Part shown: piece by piece, positions 7,006 to 13,538 of the stretch
Layout: every line of letters begins with the position of its first letter
How positions within the stretch are numbered: the first letter of the stretch is position 1
From: a virus
Reading direction: 5' to 3' (one strand)
Virus record (IMG/VR): IMGVR_UViG_3300021477_000013
Coordinates: 1-44,023 of that record
Length of the DNA: 44,023 nt
Notes under the pieces: generated by a model
Database searches by the model: none
What the model saw: only the letters and a program-made list of their open reading frames with translations
Told to the model about the DNA's origin: nothing
Made by a program: the position numbers and the translations under genes

Positions 7006-7575
7006 TCAGGCCATCGGCGGGAATTCAGCAAAATAGCGAAGCGCTTCAGCGACGCTATCGAATGGCTGGCCTATAAACACGGTCCAGCCGAATTGAGGAT
7101 GAAATACCCAGAACCCCCGTTTCATCTCTGCGCCGAATTCCCCCTTGATTTCGTCCTTGATTTCGTCGTATGCTTTTATCCTAATTTCCATTGTTCCGCC
7201 ACGGGAGTCCTTGACCCAATAACGGCCCGGGCCGGAGTCAACGTATGAGTTAAGAGGCGCATTCGTGCCTACTTTGCGCTGCCAAGCAGCATCATCAATA
7301 CGAGGCAGAACGCCGCCCTCCTCCACGTGTTGCCTCCACATTTGCTCGATTCCTAGGCGTTGAAACTCAGCGAATACAGAATGATAAAGACGCGAGTTCT
7401 TCGACCGGCAGATTTTGGATACGGTCTGTTCGTTCACAGCGAATGCCTTGGCGAGGATAGGATAGCTTGTGCCGCGATGAACGTGATCAGCAAAGATGGC
7501 GCAGCGGAATGTGAACGTGAGCTTCGACGCGAATGGGTTAGAAATCCTGCGGCTGTTGAGGTAAGCATCAGTCAT
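7006..7575 (-). CDS. HTH-like small-protein family paralog A with extra C-terminal domain
   Basis: 189 residues. The first 80 (TFTFRCAIFADHVHRGTSYP, AKAFAVNEQTVSKI, then Tyr-x-x-Val and a Leu-Gly stretch) resemble a resolvase-like helix-turn-helix. They align with the whole of the downstream-strand neighbour at 7568-7783 and with the protein at 32150-32464. The C-terminal part (about 95-189) is beta-rich (YWVKDSRGGTMEIRIKAYDE, FWVFHPQFGWTVFI) and unrecognised. ATG 7575 follows AAGGAG and overlaps the upstream gene by eight bases. Function unknown; DNA binding is inferred from the HTH pattern. Confidence 0.65.
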   Translation of the reverse strand: MTDAYLNSRRISNPFASKLTFTFRCAIFADHVHRGTSYPILAKAFAVNEQTVSKICRSKNSRLYHSVFAEFQRLGIEQMWRQHVEEGGVLPRIDDAAWQRKVGTNAPLNSYVDSGPGRYWVKDSRGGTMEIRIKAYDEIKDEIKGEFGAEMKRGFWVFHPQFGWTVFIGQPFDSVAEALRYFAEFPPMA

Positions 7576-7783
7576 TGTTGGCTCCTTCTACATACTTCTC
7601 ATAGAATTTGATCGTGCCCATTTTGCTGACTTCGCCATGAATCTCGTTGCCTTTTTTGGATGGCTTCAACCAAGACGCAACTAAGATAGGGTCGACGCCC
7701 AATGGTTTAGCCAGAGCGCGCCACCCAATGTGATGAACGTGATGAATTACGTAACAAGCGCATTTCGTCTCGAATGACGTCAT
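7568..7783 (-). CDS. HTH-like small-protein family paralog B
   Basis: 71 residues, starting at ATG 7783-7781 after AAGGAG. The pattern FETKCACYVIHHVHHIGWRA, LAKPLGVDPILVASWL, then a Lys-rich turn and EVSKMG matches the first domain of the gene immediately downstream and the protein at 32150-32464. The helix-turn-helix reading (LGVDPILVASW) is tentative. It is the first gene after the promoter at 7810-7838. Confidence 0.6.
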   Translation of the reverse strand: MTSFETKCACYVIHHVHHIGWRALAKPLGVDPILVASWLKPSKKGNEIHGEVSKMGTIKFYEKYVEGANND

Positions 7784-7809
7784 TGCAGACTCCTTGAGGG
7801 GTGCGCCCC

Positions 7810-7838
7810 ATGATAACACAGGGCGCAGCACCTGTCAA
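7810..7838 (-). promoter_or_regulatory. sigma70-type promoter for the HTH-paralog pair
   Basis: -35 TTGACA (7838-7833), 17-bp spacer ending TGT, -10 TATCAT (7815-7810). The -35 box contains the TGA stop of the gene at 7835-8122. Confidence 0.85.
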
Positions 7839-8122
7839 GAGCCCTTTAGGCTAGCAATGTGTTCGTCGTTACGAATGGCCGCCGCGTTGAGTTGCCGCTG
7901 GTATTCCTTGGGGAGCCGCGACCAGAATTTCCGCAGCGAATTGAGACCGTGGACGGGCTCTTCGTAACGCGCTTCGCCATCGGGGAGGTAAAGTGATGGC
8001 ATCAACGGCACGATGTGGTTCCACAGGTATTCTTGAACCGAATTCGGCAGGCCATCAAGGCATTCAGCGGCCTCGTCTGCAGTCCAAATGTCGAATAACG
8101 GGTGCGGGCTGATTCTGCTCAT
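7835..8122 (-). CDS. hypothetical protein, 95 residues
   Basis: Begins MSRISPHPLFDIWTADEAAE at ATG 8122-8120 after GGAAGGATG. It appears mainly helical and ends in a charged LKGS tail. Its TGA lies inside the -35 box of the next promoter (7833-7838). No recognised family. Confidence 0.65.
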   Translation of the reverse strand: MSRISPHPLFDIWTADEAAECLDGLPNSVQEYLWNHIVPLMPSLYLPDGEARYEEPVHGLNSLRKFWSRLPKEYQRQLNAAAIRNDEHIASLKGS

Positions 8123-8126
8123 TTTA

Positions 8127-8411
8127 TCATCCTTCCATGTAGTCGCGGTAGACCTTGTGTAACATGAAGCGCCGGTGGGCCTCTTCCTGAGTTTCGGCCC
8201 ATGTCTCAAGGCCAATCATGCGGCCGAAGTCGCGGATTTCGACGGCCCATTGTGGATTTACGGGGACGATGCCCTCCTCCGCGTCAACGAATCCCTGCTC
8301 GGTATAGAACGAATCTGTCGTCGCCCCATTCTCCGCGTTGCGGAGCATCACTTCTGCGGGGTCGCGGGCTTCCAATTCGGTGCCCTCGTCCCATACAAAG
8401 AACTTCATCAT
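8127..8411 (-). CDS. hypothetical protein, 94 residues
   Basis: Begins MMKFFVWDEG at ATG 8411-8409 behind GGAAGGG. Acidic, with beta strands followed by a helix (EEAHRRFMLHKVYRDYMEG). The next gene starts four bases after its stop. It is the first gene from the promoter at 8463-8492. No recognised family. Confidence 0.65.
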   Translation of the reverse strand: MMKFFVWDEGTELEARDPAEVMLRNAENGATTDSFYTEQGFVDAEEGIVPVNPQWAVEIRDFGRMIGLETWAETQEEAHRRFMLHKVYRDYMEG

Positions 8412-8462
8412 CGTGGCCCTTCCATGTTACGCGTCTCCGCCGCCTGATTGCGGCACGGGCCA

Positions 8463-8492
8463 ATTATACCACGGACGGGGGTCCGGCGTCAA
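8463..8492 (-). promoter_or_regulatory. sigma70-type promoter for the 8411-7835 operon
   Basis: -35 TTGACG (8492-8487), 18-bp spacer ending TGG, -10 TATAAT (8468-8463), reading leftward. The consensus -10 may offset the single -35 mismatch. Confidence 0.8.
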
Positions 8493-8511
8493 TCCCCATT
8501 TCCCAACGGAC

Positions 8512-8530
8512 ACCGTAAGCGACTTACGGT
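8512..8530. repeat. perfect 8-bp inverted repeat
   Basis: ACCGTAAG, 3-base loop, CTTACGGT, followed by a pyrimidine-rich run. It could terminate rightward transcription or mark an origin. Confidence 0.5.
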
Positions 8531-8899
8531 ACTTCTTTCTGTACTGTGTGTACTATTTTCTTTTTAAAGAAGTATAGGTCGTTATGCGGGATCGGTTTTA
8601 AAAGTGCAATGCAATAGCCCTAAGGGCCTTGGGCGGCGTACACCGGGGTACGGCGAAAACGGGGGCGACGAACCGACGATGCGCAGGTGGCTAGAGAATC
8701 CCATACCCAGCACGGAGGCGCAGTATGCTGTGTACCGTAAGTTGGGTTCCGGTGTTCCGCTTGCCTGTGTACGTTCCGATTCCGCTTCTAAGTCCCCTAA
8801 TTCGACGAGTTCCAAGAAGCGGAATTCGCCGCGTACACAGAGGCGCAGGCGGAAGCATAAGGATAAGCGCAAGCGGAACACCGCCGCGCACATACGTTT

Positions 8900-8925
8900 A
8901 CGCCCGGAACTCGCGTTCCGGGCGT
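8900..8925. terminator. strong 11-bp hairpin downstream of tiny membrane ORFs
   Basis: ACGCCCGGAAC (8900-8910) pairs with GTTCCGGGCGT (8915-8925) across a TCGC loop. It lies six bases beyond the stop of the leftward ORF at 8931-9014, so it may terminate that operon, although no long T-tract follows. Confidence 0.5.
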
Positions 8926-8930
8926 CGCGG

Positions 8931-9014
8931 CTAGATCACAACTAGGAATACATAAGCAGCGTGGATGGCTAAACAAACCATTCCTATCCAAAATAGTGAA
9001 TACATCATACCCAT
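8931..9014 (-). CDS. tiny single-helix membrane peptide (27 residues)
   Basis: ATG 9014-9012 preceded by TTGGAGA. The product starts MGMMYSLFWIGMVCL and is nearly all hydrophobic, one transmembrane span. It overlaps the end of another tiny hydrophobic ORF (9005-9085) in a different frame. Small membrane peptides in phages can act as holins, anti-holins or exclusion factors; which applies here is unknown. Confidence 0.4.
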   Translation of the reverse strand: MGMMYSLFWIGMVCLAIHAAYVFLVVI

Positions 9015-9085
9015 TCTCCAATTAGGGCTGCGAGGAGGGCGGCGAACGCCACCCCCCAAGCCGCCGCTTGGGCTAGTTCGCCCAC
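9005..9085 (-). CDS. tiny membrane peptide (26 residues), GTG start
   Basis: GTG 9085-9083 overlaps the 3' end of the gene at 9073-9621. The product is an Ala/Leu-rich hydrophobic helix ending GEWV and overlaps the next tiny ORF by ten bases. The overlap chain suggests translational coupling. It could also be a chance frame, since it is short and has a weak ribosome site. Confidence 0.3.
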   Translation of the reverse strand: MGELAQAAAWGVAFAALLAALIGEWV

Positions 9086-9621
9086 TTGCTTAGGAATTCG
9101 GCGGCGTCGTGGTCGCCTTGCGCCGCGAGTTCCACCAGGTTCTGCTCGCCGTCTGGGGTGCGGAACACGCCCGATTTCCCGACCACGCCGCGCAGGACCA
9201 GCGAACCGCTCATTCGCACCCGCCCTTGCCAGCCATTGCTGGTGCGGTTCCAGCGGCTGTAATCGACGCCGTTCGCGTCGAGGATGCGCTCGAAGCGCCC
9301 GAGGTCAAAGTTTCCCTTGGCGTCGTTGCACTCCGCCTGCAGCTCCCTCTGCAGCCAATCGCCGTTGCCACGGCGGCTGGCCTTATCCGTGAGCCCGCGC
9401 GCCTTTGCGCGGTCCTGATAGCGGTGCTTGTACGCCGTCTTCACCACTGTCTTGGGGGCGAGTGCCTTGGGCGTTTCGGCCGGGTATTCGCCGTACACGT
9501 CGTCAACGGCCGCTGGTTGCGGCTCGGGTTGCAGCGCGGGTTGCGTGGTTGTGGGTGCGGTTGCGGGCGCTTCGGCCTCGATTTCGAGCACGCGTCCGCC
9601 TTTGTGTGTGCGCTTTGTCAT
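9073..9621 (-). CDS. QGR-family paralog 3
   Basis: 182 residues, starting at ATG 9621-9619 after GGAGAACCACC, because the promoter start is near 9673. Residues 1-60 are Ala/Pro/Thr/Gln-rich and probably disordered. Residues 62-170 carry the shared domain: VVKTAYKHRY, then CNDAKGNFDLGRFERILDANGV, RTSNGWQGRVRMSG and a hydrophobic GVVGKSGVF segment. The same order of motifs is found in the products at 5296-6084 and at the junction. Function unknown. Confidence 0.75.
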   Translation of the reverse strand: MTKRTHKGGRVLEIEAEAPATAPTTTQPALQPEPQPAAVDDVYGEYPAETPKALAPKTVVKTAYKHRYQDRAKARGLTDKASRRGNGDWLQRELQAECNDAKGNFDLGRFERILDANGVDYSRWNRTSNGWQGRVRMSGSLVLRGVVGKSGVFRTPDGEQNLVELAAQGDHDAAEFLSKWAN

Positions 9622-9679
9622 GGTGGTTCTCCAGACCGGGCCAGGGCAGCCAATCCGCCCTGCGCTCCGATCTGCCCGC

Positions 9680-9708
9680 ACTCTACCACGCTCCGAGGCG
9701 GCTGTCAA
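9680..9708 (-). promoter_or_regulatory. sigma70-type promoter for QGR-family paralog 3
   Basis: -35 TTGACA (9708-9703), 17-bp spacer ending TGG, -10 TAGAGT (9685-9680), reading leftward. Confidence 0.8.
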
Positions 9709-9757
9709 GTGTTGCCAACGCATGGTCGATCTGCGCTCCACGCATGGCGCAAGCGGA

Positions 9758-9769
9758 ATGTTATAACAT
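9758..9769. repeat. 12-bp perfect palindrome in the divergent promoter region
   Basis: ATGTTATAACAT between the leftward and rightward promoters at 9680-9708 and 9918-9946. Possible repressor operator; a single copy was noticed. Confidence 0.4.
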
Positions 9770-9917
9770 CCACCAACAAGAAGAACCCCTGCAACTTGAA
9801 GTGGTATGAAGTTGTTTCAAAACCCCCCTCAATTCCGGGTTGTGGCGGTGAAAGGCGCGCGGGACCCGCCCCGTGCTCGGTGAATCTACGAACATACTGC
9901 TATATGTGAAACGTGGG

Positions 9918-9946
9918 TTGACAATAACCTGCGGGCGTGGTATAAT
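9918..9946 (+). promoter_or_regulatory. consensus sigma70 promoter placing the start at the HNH gene's ATG
   Basis: -35 TTGACA (9918-9923), 17-bp spacer ending TGG, -10 TATAAT (9941-9946). The ATG begins at 9952, only five bases after the -10, so the mRNA is predicted to be leaderless or nearly so. Confidence 0.85.
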
Positions 9947-9951
9947 TATCT

Positions 9952-10284
9952 ATGGCGCGCAGACATGACCCTGAATGGAAGCGAAAGTGGTGGAATGATC
10001 AGAGACACAATAATTCAAATTTTAGAAAGATGCAGTCCGTTCGTCAAATGACTAGAAGATGGATCAAGAAAGGATGGATCAAAGTCCCAGATTCATGTGA
10101 TAGATGCAATAATATAGGCCCTGTAGAGACTCATCATTTGTCGTACGATCAGCCTGATTCGAAAAGCGATGTGATGTTTTTGTGTCCTTCTTGTCACGAG
10201 TTAGAACACTACGGGCCTAAGAAACCTAGAATCCATAAGCATAGGTGGCCAAAATGGGTTCTCGGAACACCCACGGAGACTTGA
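9952..10284 (+). CDS. HNH endonuclease
   Basis: 110 residues with C49-x2-C52, H61-H62 and C78-x2-C81-H82, the zinc-bound HNH arrangement. The N-terminus is basic (RRHDPEWKRKWW). HNH proteins beside terminase genes often take part in genome packaging cleavage; other members are selfish homing nucleases. The gene is visibly more AT-rich than its neighbours, which suggests later acquisition. No ribosome site precedes the ATG and the promoter places +1 at about the ATG. The TGA stop lies in the -35 box of the next promoter (10281-10286). Confidence 0.82.
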   Translation: MARRHDPEWKRKWWNDQRHNNSNFRKMQSVRQMTRRWIKKGWIKVPDSCDRCNNIGPVETHHLSYDQPDSKSDVMFLCPSCHELEHYGPKKPRIHKHRWPKWVLGTPTET

Positions 10285-10309
10285 CACGCCCGCGCGGGCA
10301 TGCTAAAAT
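10281..10309 (+). promoter_or_regulatory. sigma70-type promoter for the packaging/head operon
   Basis: -35 TTGACA (10281-10286), 17-bp spacer ending TGC, -10 TAAAAT (10304-10309). The -35 includes the TGA of the HNH gene. Confidence 0.85.
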
Positions 10310-10338
10310 TAAGTACACTAACATTTAGGTGGCCCTTG

Positions 10339-10815
10339 GTGGAATTTCCCCAAGACCTGCAACCCATACCAACTCAGCCTTGGGATGAACGTCCAGATTC
10401 GCTCCCCCTTAATGTGGAAGAAGTGAGGACCGCCCTTTGGTTGGAGTCCGGTAGTATTCCAAAGGCCGCAATTCGGCTCAAGGTCTTGGCGTCCCGCCTC
10501 CGGCGTTTTATCAATTCGTCGCCGCGCCTGCTCGCCGAACAAAACGAAGCTCGGGAGCAATTGGCTGACAAAGCCGAGGAGAACGTCAAGGACGCGTTGT
10601 GGGATGACAAAGACGCCGCCCGTCGCGATAGCATGTCTAAATACGTGCTCTCCAGCTTGGGCAGGGGGCGCGGATACGGCCAAGGCCCCGGCAAGCAGAT
10701 AAATATTAACAGCGAGGGCGGGAACATATTGATCCAATGGGCAGATGGAACCGCCATTCAGACGCCCGAGAACGACGACGGGGTTATTATCGAGGGAGAG
10801 AAAAATGAAGCATGA
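10339..10815 (+). CDS. probable terminase small subunit
   Basis: About 158 residues. Start chosen at GTG 10339 (TTG 10336 is an alternative) after AGGTGG, because the promoter puts +1 near 10316 and an upstream ATG at 10300 would not be transcribed. An HTH-like segment (EVRTALWLESGSIPKAAIRL) is followed by a charged helical segment (LAEQNEAREQLADKAEENVK). This order is typical of small terminases that recognise the packaging site. Position directly before the large subunit supports the call. The C-terminal tail is acidic. Confidence 0.7.
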   Translation: MEFPQDLQPIPTQPWDERPDSLPLNVEEVRTALWLESGSIPKAAIRLKVLASRLRRFINSSPRLLAEQNEAREQLADKAEENVKDALWDDKDAARRDSMSKYVLSSLGRGRGYGQGPGKQININSEGGNILIQWADGTAIQTPENDDGVIIEGEKNEA

Positions 10816-11254
10816 CGCGGACGTTCTCAATTCGGCGCGGGAACTCGAAGAAGCAGACATAAAGATAGCGGATCTCACCCGCACCAATTCGCAGCTTGGA
10901 TTGGCGCTGGCGGAATCGACGCTGGAATGCGCGGCCTTGCGCGCGCAAGTGCAGGAACTGGTGGTTCAGAACGGGCGGCTGGAAACACTGCGCACACAAC
11001 ATTACAGCCAATTCGCTGCTGAGTCGCAAGCACAGGGGCTGTCCCAGCTGGGAGGGTATTACGACCACTCCCACCAATATCACCAACATGCGTTGGCTCA
11101 GCAGGCTCAAGCGCAGCAGTATCAGGCGCAAGCCCAGCAGTATTATAACCAGCTGCAACAGGGCATAATTGGGAGCCAGCTTGATTCGGGATTCGCAGGA
11201 TTGGCGCATTGCACCTGCGTCCCCGCGCGGCATGACGTATTGCGCGGCCGATAA
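10805..11254 (+). CDS. coiled-coil, Gln/Tyr/His-rich protein of unknown function
   Basis: 149 residues from ATG 10805 (GGGAGAG upstream), overlapping the preceding gene by 11 bases. Residues 5-65 form a likely coiled coil (LEEADIKIADLTRTNSQLGL and a following leucine-rich segment). Residues 70-125 are rich in Gln, Tyr, Ala and His. The TAA overlaps the terminase ATG (TAATGG). It is probably a packaging or head accessory protein, inferred from position only. Confidence 0.65.
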   Translation: MKHDADVLNSARELEEADIKIADLTRTNSQLGLALAESTLECAALRAQVQELVVQNGRLETLRTQHYSQFAAESQAQGLSQLGGYYDHSHQYHQHALAQQAQAQQYQAQAQQYYNQLQQGIIGSQLDSGFAGLAHCTCVPARHDVLRGR

Positions 11255-12591
11255 TGGACGGCGAACTACCGGATATACCTGATCCTATCGATCGTGCGGA
11301 ACCCCGTAGGGTAAATATTCCGTATGTCCCGCGAGTCCACTTTAGGCCCCTACACGCCTCCATTAAGAGGTTTCAATTCGTATGCGCCCACCGACGCGCT
11401 GGAAAAACTGTTGCAGAATATAACCACCTGTTACGGGCGAGCCTCAAGCTCAGACGAAAAGATCCGCCTCCGCGTTATGCTTATGTCGGCCCATCATTTG
11501 ATCAGACAAAGGATCTCGTCTGGGGGTATGCCAAGCATTACGCTGAACCCATCCCTAATGTCAGGTTCTATGAGGGGGACTTGATGACGGTGCTCCCGAA
11601 TGGGGCCTCAATTCGGTTATATGGCGGCTCGGCTGCTTATGAAAGGATGCGCGGCGTTTACTTCGACGGGATTGTACTCGATGAATACCCTCTGCTTAAT
11701 CCTGCTGTGTTTTCTAGCGTCGTGCGGCCATGTCTGGCTGATTATCGTGGATTCGGCATTATATCGGGGACGTCCAACGGGGACGATCACTTTCACGCAC
11801 TCCTCAAGAAAAACCAAGACAATCCAGATTGGGACATCCACATCATTCCGGTGACAAGCACCGATGCACTTTCCCCTTCTGAAGTGCAACAGATGCAGAT
11901 CGACATGTCTCCCGAGGAATACGCTCGCGAGATGCTTTGCAGCTTTGAGGCACCGATCGAAGGGTCTTATTATGCAGACACACTGAACTTGATGATGGCG
12001 GAGGGCCGAATTGATCGCGTTTCTTGGGACCTCAATGCGCCGGTGATTACTGCGTGGGACTTGGGCATTCACGACGCCATGTGCATCTGGTTTTACCAAA
12101 TTTGCGGGAGAGAAATCCACGTCATTGATTACTATCAGAGCTACGGGCAGCCTCTATCACATTACGCTGGAGTTATCAACTCTAAAAAAGTTGGCTCGTC
12201 GGGGTCGATTCGATTCCAATATAAGGCGCATTGTCTACCTCATGACGTTGAAGCGCGTGAGCTTGCAACGGGCCAATCAAGACGACAAGTTCTTAGTGAG
12301 CTTCTTGACGAGCCAGTTATTACAGCTCCGCTTGCATCTCCCGAGGACGGGATCGCTGCAGTTCGGGGAATTCTGGGAATGTCCTGGTTCAACAAGGACA
12401 CCACCGAGAAAGGAATGTCTGGCCTTCGTGCCTACAAGCGTAGCCGTCTCGGACGCCCCGTTCATGATTGGGCGTCTCATCCGGCTGACGCTTTTCGAAC
12501 GCTCGCCACCAGCTTCCACTTGGTTGCCGGATATGCCGGTTCCGCTAGACATCAAGGCCCTCTTAGGCGAAGGATAAGGGGAATAGTTTAA
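11254..12591 (+). CDS. terL: terminase large subunit
   Basis: 445 residues. The ATPase domain has Walker A HRRAGKT (46-52) and Walker B IVLDE (140-144). The RNase H-like nuclease domain begins around residue 264 with AWDLGIHDA (Asp268 a likely metal ligand) and ends with HDWASHPADAFR near residue 410. The protein pumps DNA into the prohead and cuts the concatemer. Length and motif order match phage large terminases. The start ATG overlaps the upstream stop codon. Packaging strategy (headful or cohesive) cannot be decided from sequence alone. Confidence 0.93.
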   Translation: MDGELPDIPDPIDRAEPRRVNIPYVPRVHFRPLHASIKRFQFVCAHRRAGKTVAEYNHLLRASLKLRRKDPPPRYAYVGPSFDQTKDLVWGYAKHYAEPIPNVRFYEGDLMTVLPNGASIRLYGGSAAYERMRGVYFDGIVLDEYPLLNPAVFSSVVRPCLADYRGFGIISGTSNGDDHFHALLKKNQDNPDWDIHIIPVTSTDALSPSEVQQMQIDMSPEEYAREMLCSFEAPIEGSYYADTLNLMMAEGRIDRVSWDLNAPVITAWDLGIHDAMCIWFYQICGREIHVIDYYQSYGQPLSHYAGVINSKKVGSSGSIRFQYKAHCLPHDVEARELATGQSRRQVLSELLDEPVITAPLASPEDGIAAVRGILGMSWFNKDTTEKGMSGLRAYKRSRLGRPVHDWASHPADAFRTLATSFHLVAGYAGSARHQGPLRRRIRGIV

Positions 12592-12603
12592 GGAGATCGC
12601 GCA

Positions 12604-12822
12604 ATGAGTTATGGGGAATCCGCAGTTGGCTTGTCGTTCAACCCGTCGGGCAGCGACGATGTTCACGACTGTAAGCGATTATTCGCCGAGATTATTGATG
12701 CTCTCAACGACGCCCGCTCCAGTACTTCGGACGGCGAACACAAGCGTCTTTATAGCGTCGCGATCACCGAGGCGCAGACTGCACAGATGTGGGCGGTGAA
12801 GGCTATAACCTGGAGAGGATAA
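12604..12822 (+). CDS. Acb2/Tad1-hairpin-like protein (predicted cyclic-nucleotide sponge)
   Basis: 72 residues beginning MSYGESAVGLSFNPSG, with two helices (VHDCKRLFAEIIDALNDAR; AITEAQTAQMWAVKAITW). The FNPSG start, the helical hairpin and the AQMWAVKA(I/L)TW end are those I know from small phage proteins assigned to the Acb2/Tad1 hairpin family. Acb2 proteins form compact oligomers that sequester cyclic di- and trinucleotides made by bacterial CBASS defence. ATG 12604 follows AGGAGATCGC. The stop overlaps the next start (TAATG). Assignment rests on remembered family pattern; ligand specificity cannot be read from sequence. Confidence 0.72.
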   Translation: MSYGESAVGLSFNPSGSDDVHDCKRLFAEIIDALNDARSSTSDGEHKRLYSVAITEAQTAQMWAVKAITWRG

Positions 12823-13538
12823 TGGCTACCTCGCAGAAGAACCCCGCTTGGCTCGACGCGCTGTTGGCGCAGACTTACCCCGGCAATGCCACCGATATGT
12901 CTGCTTTTCCCAACGTAATGCAGGCGCACGCGGGCGGGACGCCAACTGGACCGATTATTCCAAGATCTGGTGGTTACGCTCCGCCTGGAGGAGACCCCCG
13001 CGCAGCTGATTCGGCGATGAACATGAACACCGGAATGGCTCCAGGGTCATTGGGGAATATCCCCATTCCGGTCGGTGGGGTTCGCCATCCATATGCTCCG
13101 CCTGTTCCCAACCCTTCCAATGTTGGCGGGGCACCCTCTCCGGGTATTCCCGCCCCACAGGGCGCGAACCGCACCGCGAATAACCCGCCGATGAACCCCA
13201 ACTTCGGCACCGTCCAATATCAAACCCCTAATTCGGTGGGCGGTCGCGCTCCCATTTACACAGCTGCCAACCTCGGCAGCATGTTCGGAGGCAGTCCGCA
13301 ACAAACCCCGACGGGGCATCCGTCCGCAACGCCGCCCGCAGGCGCTCTCTCGGGTGGATTCGACGTGGGCAAAATGTTCCAGAACCTCCCCAACAATACC
13401 TTCGATGGTTCCACGGATACTTCCGGGGTCGCCCCGTGGAACATGGGGCTGTATCAGCAGAAGGTGATGGGGAGCGGCCAGCAGACGGGTCCCAATAGAC
13501 CGAGCAGCGGCGTTGATCCTTCGTTATGGGGTTACTAA
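12822..13538 (+). CDS. Pro/Gly/Asn-rich disordered protein before the portal
   Basis: 238 residues starting MATSQKNPAWLDALL at ATG 12822 (TGGAGAGG upstream, overlapping the Acb2-like stop). After a short amphipathic N-terminus the rest is low-complexity Pro, Gly, Asn and Thr, with no hydrophobic core, so it is probably disordered. The position between terminase and portal suggests a head-associated or assembly role. No recognised family. Confidence 0.65.
   Translation: MATSQKNPAWLDALLAQTYPGNATDMSAFPNVMQAHAGGTPTGPIIPRSGGYAPPGGDPRAADSAMNMNTGMAPGSLGNIPIPVGGVRHPYAPPVPNPSNVGGAPSPGIPAPQGANRTANNPPMNPNFGTVQYQTPNSVGGRAPIYTAANLGSMFGGSPQQTPTGHPSATPPAGALSGGFDVGKMFQNLPNNTFDGSTDTSGVAPWNMGLYQQKVMGSGQQTGPNRPSSGVDPSLWGY

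Larger units (their letters stand above)
8493..8930. other. gene-poor region rich in inverted repeats (candidate origin or regulatory zone)
   Basis: 438 bases with no convincing gene. It holds a perfect hairpin 8512-8530 (ACCGTAAG, CGA, CTTACGGT) and an overlapping long-range pair, TACTTCTTT (8530-8538) with AAAGAAGTA (8566-8574), flanking an AT-rich stretch. Several GTGTAC or GTACAC words occur (near 8548, 8639, 8729, 8767, 8832). A hairpin at 8900-8925 closes the region. A plus-strand frame at 8604-8945 is very basic and arginine-rich and has no promoter of the usual type. An origin of replication is possible but unproven. Confidence 0.35.
9622..9951. other. divergent promoter region between early and late arms
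   Basis: 330 bases with a leftward promoter (9680-9708) and a rightward promoter (9918-9946). A perfect 12-bp palindrome ATGTTATAACAT (9758-9769) between them could be an operator. No gene is seen here. Confidence 0.6.

Noticed and set aside
8604-8945. Rightward basic 113-residue frame
   Set aside because: Arg/Lys/Ser-rich without a fold-like pattern, no promoter of the phage type, and its end runs through a strong hairpin. Kept only as a possibility within the gene-poor region.
9109-9909. Rightward 266-residue frame and similar frames nearby
   Set aside because: Antisense to QGR-family paralog 3; GC-rich codon bias keeps it open. It spans both promoters.
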